Part shown: positions 1 to 11,959 of the stretch, piece by piece | How positions within the stretch are numbered: the stretch's first letter is position 1 | How the letters are laid out: each line of letters opens with the position of its first letter | NCBI GenBank assembly: GCA_037974335.1 | Contig: CM075724.1 | Coordinates: forward strand, 62,212,470-62,276,469 | From: Prionace glauca | Taxonomy: Eukaryota > Chordata > Chondrichthyes > Carcharhiniformes > Carcharhinidae | Length of the DNA: 64,000 bases | Direction: 5' to 3' | The notes under the pieces: generated by a model | Seen by the model: the letters and a program-made list of their open reading frames with translations, nothing else | Told to the model about the DNA's origin: nothing | Databases searched by the model: none | Program-made: the position numbers and the translations under genes

Positions 1-430
1 GATTAGATCAGATATATCTATACTACAAAAAAATACTACAAAATTGTTGAAGCTTTTTCTCTTGTACTGATCAGGTAAAATGCAAGAACATCATATTTCA
101 AACAAACAAAAAAAATTATGCCACAGGAGATTGCTTTACAAGTCAACTCTGATTGGCCAAAGTATTGCCATGAAGAACGCAATAGGGAAGTGGAGGTGCT
201 GCATGCTTCCAGGCAATTCAGAATGATGCAGAACGTGTTCGTTTTGTTCGCAGAGAACCGACCCCTGAATTTGAACGGAGGTTTTAAGTAACATGAGTAA
301 AACAGCCATGTTACTAACTTGACTAATTACTGTAATTGGTTGTTAGTTTATATAGCACAGCCACAATTGTTCAGTAAGTATTGCCAAGTCATAAAATCAC
401 ATCTAACAGTAGATGTTTGGTTTAGATTTT
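1..430. other. No recognisable feature
   Basis: AT-rich sequence with no gene, RNA or repeat that I can name. The segment at 120-290 is less AT-rich but has no usable frame. Confidence 0.5.
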
Positions 431-434
431 GCAA

Positions 435-1410
435 ACATGGCCTGGAGACCATAAAGACTGTTGTTTATAGGAACAGAATTAGGCCATTCAGTCTGTCAAA
501 TCTGGTCTATCATTTGATCATGGCTGATATGTTTCACAACCCCATTCTCCCGCCTTTCCCCCAACATTTGATCCCACTAACAATCAAGAACTTATCTTCT
601 CTGTCTTAAACTCAATAAGCTGGCCTCCACAGCTTTCTGTGAGAATTAATTCCACAGATTCGCCATCCTCTGACTGAAGAAATTCCTCCTCATCTTTGTT
701 CTAAAGGGTTGTCCCTTTATTCCGAGGCTGTGCCTTTGGATCCTAGTCTTTTCTACTAATGGAAACATCTTCTCCACATCCAACCTATCCAGGCCTTTCA
801 GTATTCTATAAGTTTTAATGAGATTCCTTCTAAACTTCTTTGAGCGCAGATCAGAGTGCTGAAATGCTCCTCAAACATCAAGTCTTTCATTCCCAGGATC
901 ATCCTCATGAACCTCCTCTGGGTGTGTTCACTAAGGTGAACACGCCCTTCCTTAGATACATGGTCCAAAATTGGTCACAATATTTCAAATGTGGCATGAC
1001 CAGATTCTTATATAGCCTCAGCAGTGCATCCTTGCTTTTGTATTCCAGTCCTCTTGAAATGAATGCTAACATTATATTTGCCTTCCTAATTATCAACTCA
1101 ACCTGCAAGTTAACCTTGTGAGAGTCCTGAACTGCGATTCCCAAGTCCCTTTGCAATTCTGAATCCTGAATGCTTTCCCCATTTAGAAAATAGTCTATGC
1201 CTCTGTTCTTTTTACCAAGGTGCATAACCTCACACTTTCCCACATTGTATTCCGTTTGCCATTTCTTTGTCTACTCTCCTAACCTGTCCAAGTCTTTCTG
1301 CAGCCTCTCTGGCTTATCAATACTACCTGTATGTCCACCTAAATTTGTATCATCTGCAAACTTTGCCACAATGTCATTATCGATTATAGCTGAAAATAAA
1401 GCAGGCTGTA
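435..1410 (-). mobile_element. CR1-clade LINE fragment, 3' half
   Basis: The minus-strand frame at 905-1243 reads like the CR1 reverse-transcriptase C-terminus: CEVMHLGKKN, LQRDLGIAVQDS, KANIMLAFISRGLEYKS and MPHLKYCDQFW. The remainder to 435 matches the downstream part of other window copies, including the RNFFTQ-equivalent region and 3' UTR. Frame breaks show it is an old copy. Confidence 0.8.
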
Positions 1411-2160
1411 TGCAAAGCTAGTTCTGGAATGTTCTCAGGAAAACAGTGACATTTCACTAAACTTAATTATATTTTAACATTCAAGCTGATTTCAAGATTT
1501 TTGGTTCACATTTCAGTTTTCAGAATCAGCACGCCAGGGATTGCAAAACATATTTATAAATGTTTTGTTGAGAGGTGCGAGGTTTCAAATTAATGTCTTA
1601 AATTATTCTTCATCTCAACTTTGAATGAGTAACACAGGCATTGTGCAACTTGCAGGTCCTAAGATGGGAGTTGCGTCTAACCACAAGTGTTTCCATTATA
1701 CTATGAGCAGAATCGCTGTGCAGTTCTTGCAATTTCCCATTAGCTCTAGCTATCAGTGCACGTTGTGGTATCTAATGAGCTGACTGAAGGAATCAGCTAT
1801 AAGAAGAAACATTTTATATAGACAGGTTGCAAAGGTTCTCACTCCAGCAACAGCAATCGCGCATTACAAACTGAAATCTAAAATCAGAATTGAACAAATG
1901 ACAAATAGGAAGAACTTATAAAGGATAAGAAATGGAAATAGGAGTTAAACTCACACATAAAGAACACCCACACAGTCACACATGTAGAACAAGTGGTATT
2001 TATAATGTATCTTCAATGTAGTTCTTGTGAATTATCACAAGAACATTATCAAACATGTTTTAATACTGAGCAATGTTGGTGACTGGCAGACTTTAAAGGA
2101 AGTAAGAAGTCTCAAAACACCAGGTTAAAGTCCAACCAGTTTATTTGATAGCAAACCCAC

Positions 2161-2190
2161 AAGCTTTCGGAAATGCTGTTCCTTCGTCAG
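2161..2190 (-). ncRNA. Hammerhead-like core in Penelope arm (left)
   Basis: Read on the minus strand, CTGACGA (2190-2184) is followed by a short hairpin and GAAA (2168-2165) near the 3' terminus of the arm. This is the conserved CUGANGA...GAAA spacing of small hammerhead ribozymes that are known in Penelope-like elements. Stems I and III are very short or unclear. Confidence 0.4.
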
Positions 2191-3051
2191 GTGTATGAAA
2201 TACTGAGCAGAGAATGGCATATAAAGGCAGACACAGTTTACAGAATACTGATTAGATTGAAAGTCTTTAAACTAATCTGCTATTCAAGCCTTAAAGATGC
2301 AGATAATATGAGTGAAGATAGCATTAAGCCTAGGTTAAAGAGATGTGTATTGTTTCCAGACAGGACAGTGAGTGAGATGTTGCAAGTTCTGGCATGTCAT
2401 GGGGGTTACAGATAGTGTGGCATGAACCCAAGATCCTGGTTGAGGCCATCCTCATGTGTGCGGAACTTGGTCATCAGTTTCTGCTCAGCAACTTTGCACT
2501 TTCATGTGTCGTGAAGGCCGCCTTGGAGAATGCTTACCCGAAGATCAGAGGCCGAATGCCCATGACCGCTGAAGTGTTCCCCAACAGGAAGGGAACAGCC
2601 TTGCCTGGTGATTGTGGAGTGATGTTCATTCATCCATTGTCGTAGTGTCATCAGGCAAGACTGCTCCCTTCCTGTTGGCAAACACTTCAGTGGTCATGGG
2701 CATTCGGCCTCTGACCTTCGGGTATATGTTCTCCAAGGTGGCCTTCATGACACACGATAGCATAGAGTCACTGAGCAGAGACCAATTTCTGCACACATGA
2801 GGACGGCCTCAACCCCGATCTTGGGTTAATGTCACACTATCTGTAACCCCCATGACTTGCCGGAACTTGCAACATCTCACTTACTGTCCTGTCTGGAGAC
2901 AATACCTATGCTTAGTGCTATCTCCACTCACATTGTCTGCATCTTTAAGACTTGAACAGTAGATTAGCTGTAAAGACTTGCATTCTAATCAGTATCCTCT
3001 AAACTGTGTCTGCCTTTATACGCCCTTTTCTGATCAGAATTTTCTACACAC

Positions 3052-3080
3052 CTGATGAAGGAACAGTGTTTCCGAAAGCA
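3052..3080 (+). ncRNA. Hammerhead-like core in Penelope arm (right)
   Basis: CTGATGA (3052-3058), then a hairpin that can pair GGAA with TTCC around ACAGTGT, then GAAA (3074-3077) and GC. It sits at the same place in the arm as the left-hand core, and stem II shows changes relative to the other copies. Confidence 0.42.
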
Positions 3081-3259
3081 TGTGGGTTTACTATCAAATA
3101 ACCTGGTTGGACTTCAAACTGGTGTTATGAGACTTCTTACTGTGTTTACCCCAGTCCAATGCCAGTATCTCCACACCAAAACTTTAAAGGAAGACAGAGA
3201 GAAGCTTTGGGGATGGAATTCCAGAACTTAGGCCCTTTGCAGCTGGCATGACCGCCAAT

Positions 3260-3980
3260 TTTGATTTGATTTATTATTGTCATATGTATTAACATACAGT
3301 GAAAACTATTGTTTCTTGTGAGCTATGCAGGCAAAACATACCGTTCATCGAAAAGGAAAGGAAAGAGTGCAGAATGTAGTGTTACATTCATAGCTAGGGT
3401 GTAGAGAAAGATTAACTTAATGCAAAGTAAGTCCATTCAAAAGTCTGAAAGCAGCAGGGAAGAAACTGTTCTTGAGTCATGTTGATACGTGACCTCAGAC
3501 TTTTGTATTTTCTTCCCGATGGAAAAAGGTGGAAAAGAGAATGTCCGGAGCGTGTGGGGTCTTTAATTATGCTGGTTGCTTTGCCAAGGCAGCAGGACGT
3601 GTGGACAGAGTCAATGGATACGAGGCTGGTTTGCATGATGAATTGGACTACATTCATGACTTTTTGTAGTTCTGTGCATCCTGGGGAGAGCAGGAGCAGC
3701 CAAGATGTGATACAACCAGAAAGATTGCTTTCTATAGTGCATCTGTCGAAGTTGGTGAGAGTTGTAGCTGACATGCCAAATTTCCTTAGTTTTCTGAAGA
3801 AGTCGAGGCATTGGTGGGCTTTCTTAACTATTGTGTCAGCATGGGGGTACCAGGACTGATTGTTGGTCATCTGGTCTCTTGACCCCTTCTACTTCATTCC
3901 TGTTGATGTAGACAGGGGCATGTTCTCGTTTACGCTTCCTGAAGTCGATAACAATCTCATTTGTTTTGTTGATATTGTCT
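3260..3980 (-). mobile_element. Non-LTR retrotransposon fragment (not CR1)
   Basis: A minus-strand frame of 152 residues (3870-3412) includes VKKAHQCLDFFRKLRKFGMS, NFDRCTIESNLSGCITSW and RYKSLRSR-like sequence, the reverse-transcriptase C-terminus common in L2/Rex-type fish LINEs. The 3' end is TTTATTATTG-type sequence. GCCAAT at 3254-3259 and again at 3981-3986 is a probable target duplication. The exact clade is uncertain. Confidence 0.65.
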
Positions 3981-4170
3981 GCCAATGGCAAACTGATGAA
4001 ACTGGAGATGGAGCGAAGGCTACAACTGAAATAGACTCAAGCCCCTGGAGGTTTCTGAAAGCTAGGATGGAAATTTTAAATTAATGGTGCTGTAGCACCA
4101 GAAGGCAACGTTGATCAGCAAGTATGGATGGATGAATTAACAGGACGTGGGATGAGTCATACACATGTAC

Positions 4171-4515
4171 ACAAATTCATATAAGCACACACAATACACA
4201 TTCACATATAAGCACATGCATGTGCAGAAACACAGGAACACATAGACATTCACACACACTCATGAATAGTCACTTTGCAGCACAAAACTTTAGTATTGCT
4301 GATGATATAAGTTGAGATGTAATAATCTTCTCAATCTGTCCTGGTAAGTTAAAGACAAAAAGCTTGAACAGCATATTTCTTTTTCAGTAATGCTCATAAA
4401 TGGAAAGACTTATATTTCTGGAGCAACTTGCATCACTTCAGGGTGCCCCAAAACATTTTTCAGCCAATGAAGAGTAGCCACTGCTATAATTTTTTATTCA
4501 TTTCCAGCATGTTTG
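4171..4515. repeat. CA/TA-rich low-complexity DNA and a SINE-like remnant
   Basis: 4150-4270 is an imperfect CACA/CATA-rich stretch. The segment ending near 4515, with CAGCCAATGAAGAGTAGCCA, resembles the dispersed repeat also seen at 58780-58860. No gene. Confidence 0.45.
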
Positions 4516-4519
4516 CATC

Positions 4520-4735
4520 AATGACCAGATCAGCATTTATTGCCCATTCCTAGTTGTCCTTCAGAAGATGGTGGTGAGCTGCCTTCTTGAACTGCTACAG
4601 TCACTGATTTGTAGGTACTCCCACAGGGCTGTTAGGAAGGGAATTCCATGATTTTGACTCAGCGGTAGTGGAACAGCGATATATTTTGAAATCAGAATGG
4701 TGTGTGACTAGGAATATATTCGCAAGCTCATATAC
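4520..4735 (-). mobile_element. LINE fragment, family C
   Basis: Sequence around CTTGAACTGCTACAGTC and TTTTGACTCAGCGGTAGTGG matches the 3' part of the non-LTR family found at 27125-27400 and, on the plus strand, at 11960-12410. Short and decayed. Confidence 0.6.
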
Positions 4736-4960
4736 ACAAAGATACTCCAATAAGCATTCACACACATATAGAAACATGTTCATATATGCAAACATACACC
4801 CATATGTAGGCATACATGCAGATATACAGGCAGGGAAATTGTGAAACACTTGAATGGAAAACAATGGATCAATCTTCTTCCTTGCTCAAACAGCATGTTT
4901 ATATTTCCACATTCCTTCTGTTTTATACACATTTTATCGGCAATATTTTGCTCGTTCAGG
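4736..4960. repeat. Degenerate CATA-rich simple sequence
   Basis: Repeated CACACATA/CATACA-like motifs without coding features. Confidence 0.4.
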
Positions 4961-5610
4961 TTTCCACCCCACCATAGCGACCCTGGACAAGTTCACAAAT
5001 GAAATTCTCTGTGCTGATGACTACACACCCTCTTCATTGCAAAGACTGTCTTCTATTACCCCTGTAACATTATCTGTCGTCACTCTATCTCAATCCTCCG
5101 ACTTGGAACAGTTAGCCATGCCAAGTTAAATTACATTATAGAAATACAAATCTGGAGAGATATGAAATGGACTGCCCACCCGCTTGCACCACTATACACA
5201 GTGACAATTACACCAGTGTATTCCTGGCCGACTTCTTTGACCCTGCTGACTTCCAGTTTGCATAAACTTTGGCTCATTCATAACTCTAACATAAATATGA
5301 GTTCTTGCGCCAAGTCTTGTACAACCTTTATTCCTATTCTGGCTGACCTATAATTGTTCCCCAAACCCTCGTGCCTCAAATGTAAAATTCTCATATTTAG
5401 TTAGCTTTAGTCTTGACTGTGATCTTCCCCACCTCAGGAACTCACCCAGCCAATCACACCACCCCCCCCCATCCTATTATTTATTCCCTATCTGCAGAAC
5501 GTAATGCATTACCTAAACTTTTACCTTCATTGCCCAGACCTTATTCTCTTTCTAAATCTGTTTCCTGCACTTCTTCTGTTCCTTTAACATTATCTTTATT
5601 TCCCAGGGCA
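4960..5610. repeat. Old dispersed repeat (same type as 59460-59990)
   Basis: Pyrimidine-rich sequence with scattered short frames. Segments such as GCCTGGAATTTT-like and CTCATCATAATTTAAATT-like landmarks near 59.6 kb have counterparts here (for example AAATGTAAAATTCTCATATT near 5380). It is probably a decayed LINE; I do not recognise the clade. Confidence 0.35.
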
Positions 5611-5775
5611 TAGAATCCCTCCAGTGCAAAAGACTATTCAGCCCATCAAGTCTGCGTTGACTCTTCAACAGAGGAGTTTACCTAGTCCCTATCTCCATAT
5701 CCCATGTTTTTACCCAACTATTCCCGCTTACCCAGACATCCTTGGATTCGGAAGGGCTATTTAACATGTCCAATC
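5610..5775 (-). mobile_element. V-SINE-type SINE fragment (3' part)
   Basis: CAGCCCATCAAGTCTGCGTTGACTC-like sequence, read antisense, matches the 3' half of the SINEs at 22976 and 59010. The tRNA-like head is absent. Confidence 0.55.
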
Positions 5776-5784
5776 CACCTTACC

Positions 5785-7650
5785 TGTTAGAGCCACATCT
5801 TCAATCAAACTTCGTCTCAGAGGTTGATAGCATGGAAACAGGCCCTTCAGGCCAACTTGTCCTTGCCATCCAGTTTTTACCACTAAGCTAGTCCTAATTG
5901 TCCATATTTGGCCCATATCTCTCTTACCTATCTTACCCATGTAACTGTCTAAATGCTTTTTAAAAGTCAAAAATATATCTGCCTCTACTATTACCTCTAA
6001 TAGCTCATTCCAGATGCTCACACCGTCTGAGTGAAAAGAGTTTCCCTCTGGATCCTTTTGTATCTCTCCCCTCTCACCTTAAACCTATGTCCTCCAGGTT
6101 TAGACTCCCCTACATTTCGGAAAATATGTTGACTATTAAAATAATGTCCCTCATTATTTTATAGACAGCTATAAGATCACCTCTGAGCCTCCTGTGCTCT
6201 GTGCTCTTTACAGAGTACAGAATACTTGTACTCTGAGATAGTTATGCCCTGATTTGATCTACCAAAATGCATCAGCTCACATTTATCTAAATAAAGCTCC
6301 ATCCTGCCATACATCGGCTCACTAGTGTAACTGTTCAAGATCCTGTTGCAATCCTTCTCACTGTGCCACTATGCCACCAATCTAAGTGTCATCTGCAAAC
6401 TTACTTTCCATGCCTCTTAAATCCTCATCCAAATCATTAATATAAATCATAAATTACAGTGGATCCGGCAGTGATCCCTGAGGCACACCACTGATCACAG
6501 GCCTCCAGTTTGAAAAACAACCCTCTACAGCCACCATCTGTCTTCTGTCATCAATGTGTCCAATTGGCTACCTTACCCTGGATCCCGTGAGATTTAACCT
6601 TATGCAACAATCTACAAAGTGGTATCTTGTCAAAGTCCATGTGGGCAACATCAACTACACTGTCCTCATCTACCTTCTTGGTTATCCCTTCACAACACTC
6701 AATCAAATTCATGAGAAGGTTTTTCACTCACAAAGTTATGCTTGCTGTCCCTAATCAGTCCTTGCCTCTTGAAATGCCTGTAGGCCCTATCCCTCAGAAT
6801 ACCCTTTAACAACTTACCCATTACAGTTGTTAGGCTCACCTGTCTGTGGCTCCCAGGCTTTTCCCTGCACCGCTTCTTAACGAAAGGCACATTTGCCACC
6901 TCCAATCTTCAGGGACCTCACCCATGGCTGCCAATGATTCAAATATCTCTGCTAGGGACCTGCGACTTCCTCTCTAGCCTCCTCCCTGGGATACATTTCA
7001 TCGGGTCATGGGGATTTATCTACCTTGATGTGCTTTAAGACTTCCTCTTTCTCTGAAATATGTGTACTCCTCAGGCCATCATTATTTCCCCAAGTTTCTT
7101 AAAATCCATGCCTTTCTCAACTTTGAATACCAATGAGAAATATTAATTTAGGATCTCACCCATCTCTTGTGGATCAGCACGTAGATGATCTTTTTGATCC
7201 TTAAGAGGTCCTATTCTCTCCTTAGTTAGTCTTTTGCCCTTTGTATATTTATTTGTAGAAGGTCTTTCAGTTCTCCTCTGCCTTATCTGCTAAGCAAATT
7301 CATGTCCCCTTTTCTGCCCTCCTGATTTCTCCCTTAATTCTACCCCTACACCCTTTATATTCTTCAAGGGATCCACTTGGTCCCAGCTGTCTATGCATGT
7401 CGTGTGCCCCATTCTTCTTGTTGACCAGGGCCTCCATATCCCAAGTCACCCACGGTTCCCTATTTCTATCAGCCTTGCCCTTCACTCGAAGAGAACGTGC
7501 TTATCCTGAACCCTGCATAACGCAGTTTTGAAAGCCTTCCACTTACCAGCTATCCCTCTGCCTGCCAACAGACTCCCCCAATCAACTTTCTGTCTAATCT
7601 TATCTAATGTTATGGAAATTGATCTTGCTCCAATTTAGTATTTTAATTTT
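5785..7650 (-). mobile_element. CR1-clade LINE, 5'-truncated, decayed
   Basis: Antisense frames include KPGSHRQVSLTTVMGKLLKG (RT block 1), SEKPSHEFD and GKADRNREPWVTWDMEALVNKK-like linker sequence. The 3' end is the GCATGGAAACAGGCCCTTC type also seen at 44225. Many frame breaks; older than the 29.6-kb copy. Confidence 0.78.
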
Positions 7651-7975
7651 TGGGCCAGACCTAATATTCTTCTTAGCTATCTTAAAATGAATATAATCAG
7701 TACCAAAGTGATCCCTCATTAACTGTCAACAGCCTTTCCTTATTTCCCAAGAGGAGGTAACATTTTGCCAACTCTCTAGCTTTCCTTCCTTCCAATATAC
7801 CTTTGCCTGGGTGCATTATTCCTTTTGGTTAGATCTTTTGGAAATTCATTAGTACACATTTCTAATTCAAACGCATGTATATAAATATAAGAGGTGTGAT
7901 TTCCTCTACTTTTCAGGTCTGGTGGTGTTGTGATTATGTCACTGCACTCTCTCTTGTGATTTTGGCTAATACTAT
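7651..7975. other. No recognisable feature
   Basis: AT-rich DNA, possibly the continuation of the upstream LINE. Nothing supportable. Confidence 0.4.
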
Positions 7976-7977
7976 GG

Positions 7978-8292
7978 GTGTGGCATGGTGGCACAGTGGT
8001 TACCGCTGCAGCCCCACAGCGCCAGGGCCCTGGGTTCAATTCCAGCCTTGGATCGCTGTCGGGGTGGAGTTTGCACATTTCCCTGTGTCTGCGTGGCTTT
8101 CCTCCGAGTGCTCCGGTTTCCTCCCAACTCCAAAGATGTGCGGGTTAGGTTAATTGGCCATGCTAAATTGTCCCTTACTTAGTTCAGAGGACTAGCAGAT
8201 TAAAGATGTGGGGTTATGGAGATAGGTAGGATTGTGTCGGTGCAGGCTCAATGGGCCAAATAGCCTCCTTTTCCACTCGATACATTCTATGA
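7978..8292 (+). mobile_element. V-SINE-type tRNA-derived SINE
   Basis: The tRNA-like head carries an A-box-like GTGGCACAGTGGTTACCGCTG and a B-box-like GGGTTCAATTCC. The conserved central block (GTGGAGTTTGCACATT, TGGCTTTCCTCCGAGTGCTC) and a 3' tail with AATGGGCC follow. RNA polymerase III would transcribe it, and it moves with LINE machinery. It is nearly complete. Confidence 0.85.
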
Positions 8293-8299
8293 CAAAGTG

Positions 8300-8800
8300 T
8301 TCTGATTGAGGGGTTAACTTATTGTTTCTTTTGACAGATGGTGATTTGCCCATTGAGCATTTCCAATATGTTCTCTTTCACATTACATACAATTGCACTG
8401 AGTCTACAGCAGATACAGACTATTCGGCCGAATTGATATATGCTGACATTTCTGCATCTCTCCCTCTCTTCATTTATCCCGACCAACATATTTCCGTCTG
8501 CCTCATCTGCGTTTCAGGCTTCTCTCTTAAATGTGTCTACACCATTCCACTGAATGATCCCTCTATCTAGTGTGTTCCATATTCTTACCATTTACAATGT
8601 ATAGAAGCTTCTCATGAATTCTCGATTGGATAGATTTATATCTGTTGTATGTTTCTATCCTCAGGTTTCGGATCCCCTCATAAGTGGAATCATTTTCTCC
8701 ACATTAAACCTATTAACGCTGTTCATAATTTCAATGACCTCGATCGGGTCTCCCTTCAGCTTCCATTTTTTCACTCATTTACAATGATTCGAGTGTTGGT
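8300..8800 (-). mobile_element. CR1-clade LINE 3' fragment
   Basis: The antisense sequence follows the CR1 3' region in order: the GACCCGATCGAGGTCATTGA segment (GDLIEVI-like) and the downstream 3' UTR with CTATTCGGCC. Old and divergent. Confidence 0.55.
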
Positions 8801-8804
8801 TATT

Positions 8805-9065
8805 ATTCATTTATTAACACTCACTCCTCCCTGAGAAAGGTATGTTTGCAAGCCGTACTCCGGGACCTGGCCACCAAGAATTTAGATTGACATTCCAGTG
8901 CAGTGCTGAGCGAGTGCTGCATTGTCCGAGGTGCTGTCTCCACAATGCGACATTAAACCTCGGCCCCATCTGCCTTCTTCGTGGGTGACCGTTAAAGACG
9001 TCATGCCATAGTTTGGTGAAGAGCAGAACAATTACCCCCAGTGCCCTGATCAACTTCATCCCTCA
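8805..9065. repeat. Dispersed repeat of unknown class
   Basis: Contains GCACTGGAATGTCAATCTAA-type antisense sequence and GTGCTGTCTCCACAATGCGA, a segment that resembles the widespread fish repeat also seen at 36190-36420. No coding function. Confidence 0.45.
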
Positions 9066-10420
9066 ATCAACATCTCAAAAAATAAAGTTTTGGGGTGTTT
9101 GTTGTGCACACGTTTCCTTATCACGGCAATGGCCACACTTCAGAAGTTGTCTGCAAACGGCTATGCCAAATTCGGTTTAAAACCTTACGAATCATTCCCA
9201 GTTATCGAGATCGTTGGTACTTGTTAATAACTGAAAAAATGTCTGGCAGCTCTTTCTAGCGAAATCTTACTTACCTTAACAAAACATTTCTTTTCCCCAA
9301 GAACAGGGAGCATCCTCCAAATATCTTCACAACACTGCTAACCCAGATTGACCAGAGGGATCGCTGTTTCCCGCAAATTGTTGCTGGGCTGGAGTAATAA
9401 TTGTCGGAATCGTGCACGGGATATTGCTCCGGAATATCTCATTACTCTCAATTGTGGTCCAAATGTTCACCTTCAAAGAACATTCATTTTAATCTCCTAT
9501 CTGCTAATGTGAATTTGCACGCCTATTGTAAAGGTTTGAATTGAAAAGCGATGTGCGCGCTGGTGATAGACGTGTGTCTTGCCTTTGGCACTGTTACAGC
9601 TTGAAATACTGCCCAAGGATGACTATCAGCACCATTATTACCAATGGACTCACTTAATACCGAGCGCTATTAAAGGGCGACATTGGGAGCGCCTGCAAAC
9701 CAAGAACAGTAGAGGCAGAAGGCCATTAATATCATTGCATCCAGCGAGAGTACCAGGAATACACTGGATCCGACCTTATTAGTATAGTGACCATTTAATG
9801 CAAGTACTGATTTTTAAAAATTCAAATTACTGCCTGCTGAAACAGTTCACATTCGGACGAATACTTCATCAATGTAATGAGAGAATGTAAGAATACAACA
9901 ACTTCAATTGCTAATAAAGTTCTAAAAAAAAGTTACTGGGTTATGAAACAGGACAAATGAACAAGAGTTTCCGAAAAAGAAGTGAACATTTGTAATTTAC
10001 AAATTCGGATCGGAACAGGAAGAGGAGCCACTTCTGCGGGTTAATGCCATATCTTTTTAAGGTCCTTCATTCATTCCGACCGTCCTTCACTATTTAGTAG
10101 TATTGATCCCAGGTCCAATTTTCATGCTGTTTTTCCAGGAAAGTCGCTGAGGAGAATGGACAGAATTTACACACCATCGAGTCAATCCTCGGATGAATAG
10201 GACGAATTTGGGAGAGAAGGAAAATGATTTTGTTTTTTAAATATTGATTATTATTTTATTTCAGTAGCCTATAATTTAGCACACATGTTTAGGACAGAGC
10301 ATTTAACATAGTGCTTCATTGGATCTTTTTAAATTTCTTCGTTTTCAAACATTATTTAATATGGAGTTAGAAATTATATGGGCCCTTGAGCAGAGAAAGA
10401 GAAGGAACAGACGTAAATAT
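9066..10420. other. No recognisable feature
   Basis: Single-copy-looking DNA. The frame at 9579-9782 has no recognisable domain or splice context. I see no gene or RNA. Confidence 0.45.
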
Positions 10421-10424
10421 GTAT

Positions 10425-10735
10425 AGTAGAATCACTGGGCTATAGAGCATAGAGAGAAGTCATTCGGCCCATGTTGCCTGTGTTGGTTCTTTGAAAGAAT
10501 TATATAATTGGTTTCATCATTGGTCCTTCTCCAAAGCTCTGGATTTCTAAATTTTTAAGTATGTATCCTATTCCCAATAATAAAATTATTATTGCTTCTT
10601 CCAGATAGGGAATTCCGGATCGTAGCATTTTAGCTCGGAAAACATTTTTTCCCCTTCTGATCTTGCTCTTCTGACCATTTTCTTGAATTTGGTCCTTTGG
10701 TTACTGAATCATAGGTTATCCTGTCAGAGAATCTG
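10425..10735 (-). mobile_element. LINE 3' fragment, decayed
   Basis: CATTCGGCCCATGTTGCCTGTG followed by antisense sequence in the order of CR1 3' ends (for example the segment with AATTTGGTCCTTTGGTTACT). Frame content is lost. Confidence 0.5.
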
Positions 10736-11955
10736 ATAACCATACAGTGTAGGAATCCATTTGCTCAGTGTGCTAGGTTGATTCTGCAGATGTAATCCAG
10801 TCTGTCTAATTGACCTATTTATTCATTTACCTTTAAGAAATATGGGTAATCTTTTGCAATAACAAGTTGTAAACTCAAATAGATGTTTGTAAGTCGGTAA
10901 TCTAACTCCAAGGCTAGCTGGATATTGATACTAGATGCAAAACCCTATGCAGTTGTCTCATTCCCGCACTCTTCACTAACTCGTTGATATTTTACCAAGT
11001 ATGTTTTGTATAGTTGATCCCTGAAACATCCAGAACTTGCAACTCAAGGGGCACAAGGATCCTTGAGCTGGTTCCTTCCCAATTCTCCTTCCCGACAGTA
11101 TACGGACCTTATGGCCTGATTCTTTGAAAATCACAGTGAAGAAATAGAGGGCTTCTCCAGACTTCTTGTTTGCAAGATTTGTCTTTCGCTTCTTAGTCGT
11201 CCAAGAGTTCTTCGTTATCCTACTGGGTCTTTCATTGATTCCTCTTGAAAGTGCAGGAAGATGCAATACCAGGCGATGTTGTTTTGCTTGAGTGCAACTT
11301 TAAGTGGAGAGGATTTGGCTAATTGTGAAATCCCCCAACAACCATCAGAAAGGCAATATAAATATGGAAATAGACATCTGTGGCAGTGCAATCCCCAGAA
11401 TCAGAATATATTTGAAGCATTCCGGACAATTCAAGTTGACTGAATGCAAGCAACAAATGACATCCAATAGTTCGGATTTTGTGGGTTTAGACGAGAATAG
11501 GTCAGAGATCAGTGACATCATGTGTCGAGTGGGGAGTTTTGCTGATGATTGCACTACGTACAAAATCATTAGCAACTCCTCAGGCACTGAAGCAACACTT
11601 GTCTATATGAAACAAGAACAATAAAACCTTTGGGCTTTGCTTAATAAGAGGCAAGTGACATTTGCGCCAATCTCGTGCAGGGCAATAATCATTTCCAAAC
11701 CGAGAGAATCAACCCATCATTCCTGAGTTTCAAGGGCTATACCATGGCCTAATATCCCCCTCCCCCTGCCACTACCAGTAAAGCAACCCCAACTCTAACT
11801 ATTGTGGATTGCTATTGACAAGAATACTAATTGACTCATCCCTGCAAATACCGTGGTTACATGAACAGATGAGAGGCTGGGAATTCTGTGGCAAGTACCT
11901 CACCACCTGACATCCCAAACCTTCTGTATTATCTACTATACACAAATTAATTGTA
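10736..11955. other. No recognisable gene
   Basis: A SINE-like remnant may lie at 10740-10870. Overlapping frames at 10976-11624 on both strands have no recognisable domain; the 106-residue plus frame (11304-11624) is the longest. I do not call a gene. Confidence 0.4.
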
Positions 11956-11959
11956 TGAT

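Larger units (their letters stand above)
2103..3180. mobile_element. Palindromic Penelope-like element, two truncated copies head to head
   Basis: The left half (2103-2641) is the 3' end of a Penelope-like element on the minus strand, and the right half (2642-3180) is a similar 3' end on the plus strand, so the unit is a diverged inverted repeat of about 530 bp per arm. Each arm encodes the end of the GIY-YIG endonuclease region (for example PFLLANTSVVMGIRPLTFGY on the right arm). A 13-bp target duplication, ACTTTAAAGGAAG, flanks it (2090-2102 and 3181-3193). Inverted, 5'-truncated copy pairs are typical of this group. Confidence 0.82.
1510..4170 (+). repeat. Dispersed repeat copy A, split by two insertions
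   Basis: Blocks 1510-2102, 3181-3259 and 3981-4170 match the uninterrupted block at 55715-56590 in the same order and strand. Shared landmarks include CAGAATCAGCA, AAGTGTTTCCATTAT and GGGATGGAATTC. A Penelope-like element (2103-3180) and a LINE fragment (3260-3980) interrupt this copy. The family is not one I can name. Confidence 0.65.

Noticed and set aside
3479-3859. 126-residue plus-strand frame
   Set aside because: Antisense shadow of the LINE reverse-transcriptase end encoded on the minus strand.
7978-8060. tRNA gene
   Set aside because: The tRNA-like promoter boxes belong to a SINE with its conserved central block; no intact cloverleaf.
9579-9782. 67-residue frame in otherwise unannotated DNA
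   Set aside because: No domain, no repeat similarity and no splice context.
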